Shown here piece by piece: positions 12,545 through 15,630 of a stretch of 15,630 nucleotides of DNA. Numbering within the stretch: position 1 is the stretch's first letter; every line of letters begins with the position of its first letter. This DNA comes from CAYYDE01 sp964470525. Its GTDB lineage: Bacteria > Patescibacteriota > Gracilibacteria > BD1-5 > UBA6164. The notes below the pieces were generated by a model, which saw nothing but the letters and a program-made list of their open reading frames with translations, was not told where the DNA came from and did no database searches. The position numbers and the translations under genes are program-made. The stretch is taken from positions 1-15,630 of the forward strand of contig CAYYDE010000011.1 in the NCBI GenBank assembly GCA_964470525.1, written 5' to 3'.

Positions 12545-12640
12545 TTAAATCGATACCCATAACAGCGCGCCGACGACGCCGAGGATGAATCCGCCGACAC
12601 CGCCGCCGAGAACGCCGAACAGCAGAGCGTGGAATATCCG
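12488..12640. repeat. 12-base direct repeat, 141 bases apart
   Basis: GTGGAATATCCG occurs at 12488-12499 (intergenic) and at 12629-12640 (inside the 39-residue gene, encoding RIFH on the minus strand). It may be a binding site or the trace of a local duplication. Confidence 0.6.
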
Positions 12641-12664
12641 GTCGTCGTGCTTATCATCGCTCAT
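12545..12664 (-). CDS. Tiny single-span membrane protein, 39 residues, glycine zipper
   Basis: The frame starts in an ATGA overlap with the preceding gene, with GGGAG seven bases before the ATG. The product has a charged start (MSDDKHDDRIFH) and one membrane segment, residues 13-38, rich in regularly spaced glycines (LLFGVLGGGVGGFILGVVGA), a pattern that promotes tight helix packing and pores. In a replication block it might tether the replication complex to the membrane, as phi29 p16.7 and p1 do by other means, or act as a small toxin or pinholin. The frame and Shine-Dalgarno support a real gene; function is speculative. Confidence 0.6.
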   Translation of the reverse strand: MSDDKHDDRIFHALLFGVLGGGVGGFILGVVGALLWVSI

Positions 12665-12837
12665 GTCGCTATCTCCCGATAAATCGCATCGCGCCGCTGT
12701 GAATCCAGAACGCCGAACAGCTCTTCATCGAATTCTCGCCGGTCCTTGAACGCTACAGCGCGCACGGACTCGCCCGTGCGGATGAAAATCACCCGCTTAA
12801 CATTCCCGCTCGCGCGGCTGGAAGATTCGATGTTCAT
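12661..12837 (-). CDS. Small hypothetical protein, 58 residues, between polymerase and membrane protein
   Basis: The frame from ATG 12837 overlaps the polymerase 3' end by 41 bases and has AAGGTG ten bases upstream; a GTG at 12792 just after the polymerase stop would give a 43-residue version. The product has a beta hairpin (KRVIFIRTGESVRAVAFKD) then an acidic/basic helix (RREFDEELFGVLDSQRRDAIYREIA). Its stop overlaps the next start as ATGA, which supports translation. I do not recognise it. The LFGVLD segment near residue 40 is echoed by LLFGVLGG in the next gene, probably by chance. Confidence 0.55.
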   Translation of the reverse strand: MNIESSSRASGNVKRVIFIRTGESVRAVAFKDRREFDEELFGVLDSQRRDAIYREIAT

Positions 12838-14635
12838 CGATCAAATACACCTTGCTGTTGCCGACATCCGTACCGTGCCTGGAACTAGAACGAAACATAT
12901 CACGCCCGGCTAAAAATTTCAACAAATTGTTGCGCTGTATCTGGACCTGTTTCGGCGGGGTTCCGTCCAGCCACGTATCAAAATCATCAGCCGTCAATTG
13001 CCGCGTATGCAGACCCTTCGCTTTCAGAGTGCCATCCTGCCCGTGATAAATCTTTTTCCCAAGAATCAGATATTGCTCACCCGCCGCTTCCTCTTTCCAC
13101 GCACCGTACCGCGCCGGATCTATATCAATAGAATGGCTCATATCCTCACTGAACACGACGCAGTCCGTATCAGCGTAGAGAAATCGACCAGGCGCTTTCA
13201 GCGCTACTTCCCGGACCTTGCAACGAACATGCGCAGTAACGAAAATGCCGATTTGCGGCAAATGGTGGCGCTTCGTCAGCGCGAGCGAGTGACGGCTGAA
13301 CACATTTTCCGCGAGCGGGTCGAAAGGATCATACAAATCATACCCCGGCGGGCATTCGTTCGCAATAATGAATTCCTCACCGTTCGGTTTTTCAAGCGTT
13401 TTTCCGTATGCGTTATTACCGATGGCTTTCACCATCGTCCCGAGCGGACCGCTTGGGCCTTCGGGATCGGATCGGCGTAAAGTTTCCAGCCGATTTACTG
13501 TACCAGCAAAAGTAAAAGAATCTCGCCAGTGATAACCGCGTATATATTCCACGTCCCAATTATCACGGAGTAAATGGAAAATTTCTGTAGATGTAAGCCA
13601 CATTCTACGCGCATATTTTCCCGTCGTGAATTCGCCGGGGCCGCATGAGAAGGAATCCGAATCTGTAGAGGGCTTGAAATAAAACGGCACCGGCGACGGT
13701 CTCGCACGGCTTATGCTAACTTCGTATACTCCCGGAAAATCTTCGGACCAGCCCGTGCTGCTCGTAACGAACCCGGCCGGTAATCGCTCATCACGCATCG
13801 CCGCCGCATATGCTTGATTGATATCATATTTCCATACCGGACCGCGATACTGGCGCATACACCAGCAATAGCCCCCGCGCTTGAGCGGGCCGTGCAGTAC
13901 GTCCAGTAACTCACCCGTCGGCGGAAACAATTGAGCGCCATCAGGTATTGTATCCATAAAATAATTGATGGCGAGATTGCCAATCGTCGGCTTGAGTTTT
14001 TCCGCTCCCGTTAATTCCGTCAAAATACCTGCGACTTTCTCCATCGCAACATAAAGCCCTTCCGAATCTCGCTCAGCATATCGGACATGGAATTCGTCGC
14101 TGCTGTCGAATTCGATCCCCTCTTCAGACAAATCGAGATCCAACTTTGGAAGCTCAGGCGCAAATGTCTGAAGAAACGATTTGAGCTTTTTACCCACTAT
14201 ACCTGTCATGGCAATCCCGTCAAGAAATTGAAATTGCAAAATTCGTTGAACAAGTTTTCCTGTTCGCGCATCTTTATATCGATATCGCTCCCGAGACTTA
14301 ACGCGCACGCCGCGAAGTGATTTACTCGCGGTCATGAAAGGATGAAGTTCCCATTTATCACTTTTCAATAACGCTTTTACGATAAAATAGGCGTCGAATT
14401 TGTTGCCGTTCCACGCGACGAATTGCGCGCCGTTGCGCTGAGGTAGCAACAGGCAATCGTCTAAGAGATCGCGGAAAATTTCATATCGGCGATCATGCGA
14501 ATCATTCGGGGAATAATAAAGCGGAGCGGAAATTTTATCAGGCCCGGCCGGTGTCCGGGAGTATGAAGTGAAATATAATAGTTTAGGCGTACCGGCATCG
14601 ATACGCTCTGATTCTAGATCGTATCCGTATATCAT
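12797..14635 (-). CDS. Protein-primed family B DNA polymerase
   Basis: This 612-residue enzyme should replicate the genome, starting from a terminal protein rather than an RNA primer. Exonuclease motifs: ExoI YDLES (Asp6, Glu8), ExoII WNGNKFD (Asn76-Asp81), ExoIII YAERD (Tyr186, Asp190). Polymerase motifs: RGGY (253-256, a GG/A-like motif between the domains), A YDINQAY (Asp271), B KAIGNNAYG (403-411), C YADTDC (Asp489, Asp491) and KKIY (527-530). About 120 residues between A and B leave room for the TPR1 insertion of protein-primed enzymes. Motif A lacks the usual SLYP ending and motif C has Cys for Ser. The length is close to phi29 and PRD1 enzymes (about 570 and 550). The ATG at 14635 overlaps the preceding stop as ATGA. 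Confidence 0.95.
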   Translation of the reverse strand: MIYGYDLESERIDAGTPKLLYFTSYSRTPAGPDKISAPLYYSPNDSHDRRYEIFRDLLDDCLLLPQRNGAQFVAWNGNKFDAYFIVKALLKSDKWELHPFMTASKSLRGVRVKSRERYRYKDARTGKLVQRILQFQFLDGIAMTGIVGKKLKSFLQTFAPELPKLDLDLSEEGIEFDSSDEFHVRYAERDSEGLYVAMEKVAGILTELTGAEKLKPTIGNLAINYFMDTIPDGAQLFPPTGELLDVLHGPLKRGGYCWCMRQYRGPVWKYDINQAYAAAMRDERLPAGFVTSSTGWSEDFPGVYEVSISRARPSPVPFYFKPSTDSDSFSCGPGEFTTGKYARRMWLTSTEIFHLLRDNWDVEYIRGYHWRDSFTFAGTVNRLETLRRSDPEGPSGPLGTMVKAIGNNAYGKTLEKPNGEEFIIANECPPGYDLYDPFDPLAENVFSRHSLALTKRHHLPQIGIFVTAHVRCKVREVALKAPGRFLYADTDCVVFSEDMSHSIDIDPARYGAWKEEAAGEQYLILGKKIYHGQDGTLKAKGLHTRQLTADDFDTWLDGTPPKQVQIQRNNLLKFLAGRDMFRSSSRHGTDVGNSKVYLIDEHRIFQPREREC

Positions 14636-15267
14636 CGGCGACGGTCCGATGCCCAAAAATACAAAACCTTACCCTGCAAGTTATGAGGCTTCCCTCTTTT
14701 CCCGTCTACAAAATCGAGCACGGCTTGGTAAATCGGCGTATCCGAACCCGCACCGAACGGCGGCGAATCGGCGACGGTGTAGCTATCTACCGGAAATGTC
14801 GAACCAAGTTTTTGCGGATAATGCTCGGAAAATTGTTTCATATCGTACCAGAATCGGTAACGCCAGTATCCGGCGGCGACTAGATGATACAAAAGCGATG
14901 CCATTTGTTCGCGGTTAAATCGATTCAATTCCTCAAACATGAATTGACCGATGATTCCTTCCATGCCGGATACTAGAAACTCTGGAAGATTTTTTAGGGG
15001 GATCGGGGTTAGGGCGCGTTTCTTTCGCCGTTTTTTCTTGACGGGCTTTTTCTTTGCCGGTTTTTTCTTTGCCGGTTTTTTCTTTGCCGGTTTGCGTGCA
15101 GCCGGGCGCGTATCAACTTCCCGTAAATAGTCAAGAATAGACTCAATACGCGAAGCTTCCGAATCAAAATCATCAGGATCAAAATTATCAGGATCAAGCA
15201 CCAGCGGGCGCGGCGCACCGCGCACACGCCAGACAATAGTTTTCTTTTTCTTCTTACGCTGAGCCAT
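14632..15267 (-). CDS. Candidate terminal protein for protein-primed replication, 211 residues
   Basis: The gene lies directly before and overlaps the polymerase, the usual place of the terminal protein gene. GTGAGGGG six bases upstream and a promoter 26 bases upstream fix the start at 15267. Residues 4-8 are all lysine; an acidic stretch (FDPDDFDSE) follows; residues 54-84 are a lysine-rich run with three AKKKP units; the C-terminal 120 residues are a mixed helical domain (FMFEELNRFNREQMASLLYH) ending in a segment with several Tyr, Ser and Thr that could prime synthesis. The role is inferred from position and DNA-binding character; terminal proteins diverge too much for me to recognise similarity. 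Confidence 0.6.
   Translation of the reverse strand: MAQRKKKKKTIVWRVRGAPRPLVLDPDNFDPDDFDSEASRIESILDYLREVDTRPAARKPAKKKPAKKKPAKKKPVKKKRRKKRALTPIPLKNLPEFLVSGMEGIIGQFMFEELNRFNREQMASLLYHLVAAGYWRYRFWYDMKQFSEHYPQKLGSTFPVDSYTVADSPPFGAGSDTPIYQAVLDFVDGKRGKPHNLQGKVLYFWASDRRR
15046..15090 (-). repeat. Three tandem 15-base repeats in the terminal protein candidate
   Basis: Units at 15046-15060, 15061-15075 and 15076-15090 are identical except for the first base of the first. Each encodes one five-residue lysine-rich unit, so copy number changes keep the frame. Confidence 0.9.
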
Positions 15268-15292
15268 CGGTAACCCCTCACCGGACATGTAC

Positions 15293-15321
15293 ATTATAGC
15301 CGCTTGACCACTTGCGCGCAA
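15293..15321 (-). promoter_or_regulatory. Sigma70-type promoter for the leftward unit
   Basis: On the minus strand TTGCGC (15316-15321), a 17-base spacer and a perfect TATAAT (15293-15298) lie just before the terminal protein candidate. Transcription would start near 15286, leaving a leader of about 20 bases with the ribosome site GAGGGG. Confidence 0.75.
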
Positions 15322-15420
15322 ACACGTATACTCATGGAACGGTCAAGAGACCAAGCTGAACAGGAATGTTCGACTCTCGGCCATAGCCGGCGCGGTGGGC
15401 TTCAATCTCACCGGAAATGA

Positions 15421-15630
15421 GTTGTACCGCTCCACCGCGCCCGCGTCCTGCGAGGCGAGACCACCGAGCACCACGGCCGGCGCACGGACTGGATCGCCGG
15501 CATCGGCCGGCCCGCTGGCGCGCTCGACGTCGAGGTCGACGTCGTGCTGACGTGGTCGCTCACCGACCTCGACGGCGCGACGCTCGTCGTGCTCACGCTC
15601 GACGAGCTCGAACCCGGTCCGGACCCGCGC
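15421..15630 (+). CDS. Partial GC-rich frame of foreign type, no start or end in the window
   Basis: The frame from 15421 to the window end has no stop in 70 codons and nearly every codon ends in G or C, the usage of a high-GC actinobacterium and unlike the viral genes. The reading includes RTDWIAGIGRPAGALDVEV, DVVLTWSLTDLDGATLVVL and a PGPDPR ending. The strand pattern (two adjacent strands with an xWxLxxxDGxT turn) is reminiscent of SRPBCC/AHSA1-type proteins, but the piece is short and the family call is weak. An in-frame TGA at 15418-15420 lies just before it, so the gene is truncated on the left by a junction. Confidence 0.45.

Noticed and set aside
11936..12562. Rightward open frame of 208 codons
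   Set aside because: Antisense to the single-strand-binding candidate, which has a better ribosome site, order and composition.
15334..15420. 28-codon rightward frame starting MERSRDQAEQ
   Set aside because: Short, without a clear ribosome site, probably antisense leader DNA or junction sequence; being in frame with the GC-rich tail looks like chance.
1..15630. CRISPR array, insertion sequence, integrase or attachment site
   Set aside because: No regularly spaced repeats with unique spacers, no transposase or recombinase motifs, and no duplicated tRNA end were seen.

Overview
The window reads as an almost complete small DNA virus of bacteria, about 15.3 kb, with a short foreign tail at its right end. 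The call rests on four things: a complete family B DNA polymerase of the protein-primed type, a T4-type (GH24) lysozyme, a long run of tightly packed small genes with overlapping stop and start codons and bacterial Shine-Dalgarno sites, and a block of small beta-rich and single-membrane-segment proteins like those of tailless, membrane-containing virions. No terminase, portal, tail, tape-measure, integrase or packaging ATPase gene is visible. The genome size and polymerase type recall tectiviruses and phi29-like phages, but I recognise no capsid protein from either group. The host is unknown.

Layout. Positions 1-318 are non-coding and rich in short inverted repeats. Three small unknown genes run rightward (319-1181). 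Everything else, 28 genes, runs leftward from a promoter at 15293-15321 down to 1178, and the two convergent sets overlap by 4 bases at their stop codons. The replication block lies at the right: a lysine-rich terminal-protein candidate (14632-15267), the polymerase (12797-14635), two tiny genes (12661-12837 and 12545-12664), a candidate single-strand-binding protein (11978-12427) and a cysteine-rich protein (11746-11976). A strong terminator (11714-11738) closes it. A second block (10014-11620) holds a 378-residue protein and two small proteins; it ends in a 13-bp-stem terminator whose hairpin contains the apparent start codon of a transglutaminase-like gene (9464-9961).

A promoter-like region at 9436-9467 leads the virion block: several proteins with one terminal membrane segment (6634-9390), two very basic proteins (6140-6637 and 5277-5855), the major capsid candidate (4530-5228) followed by another intrinsic terminator, a second capsid-type beta protein (4014-4466), a small beta protein, two tandem paralogous spike-like proteins of 146 residues each, a membrane-anchored lysozyme, a holin candidate and a C1q-like receptor-binding candidate.

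How the parts may fit together (inference): the terminal protein and polymerase copy a linear genome, the basic proteins bind DNA in replication or in the particle, the membrane proteins populate an internal lipid layer under a shell of two beta-barrel proteins, the spike-like and C1q-like proteins decorate vertices, and lysozyme plus holin release progeny. Inverted terminal repeats, expected for protein-primed replication, are not seen, so the true ends are probably missing. The last 210 bases are GC-rich, with an open frame of actinobacterial codon use, and look like a chimeric or host-derived junction.
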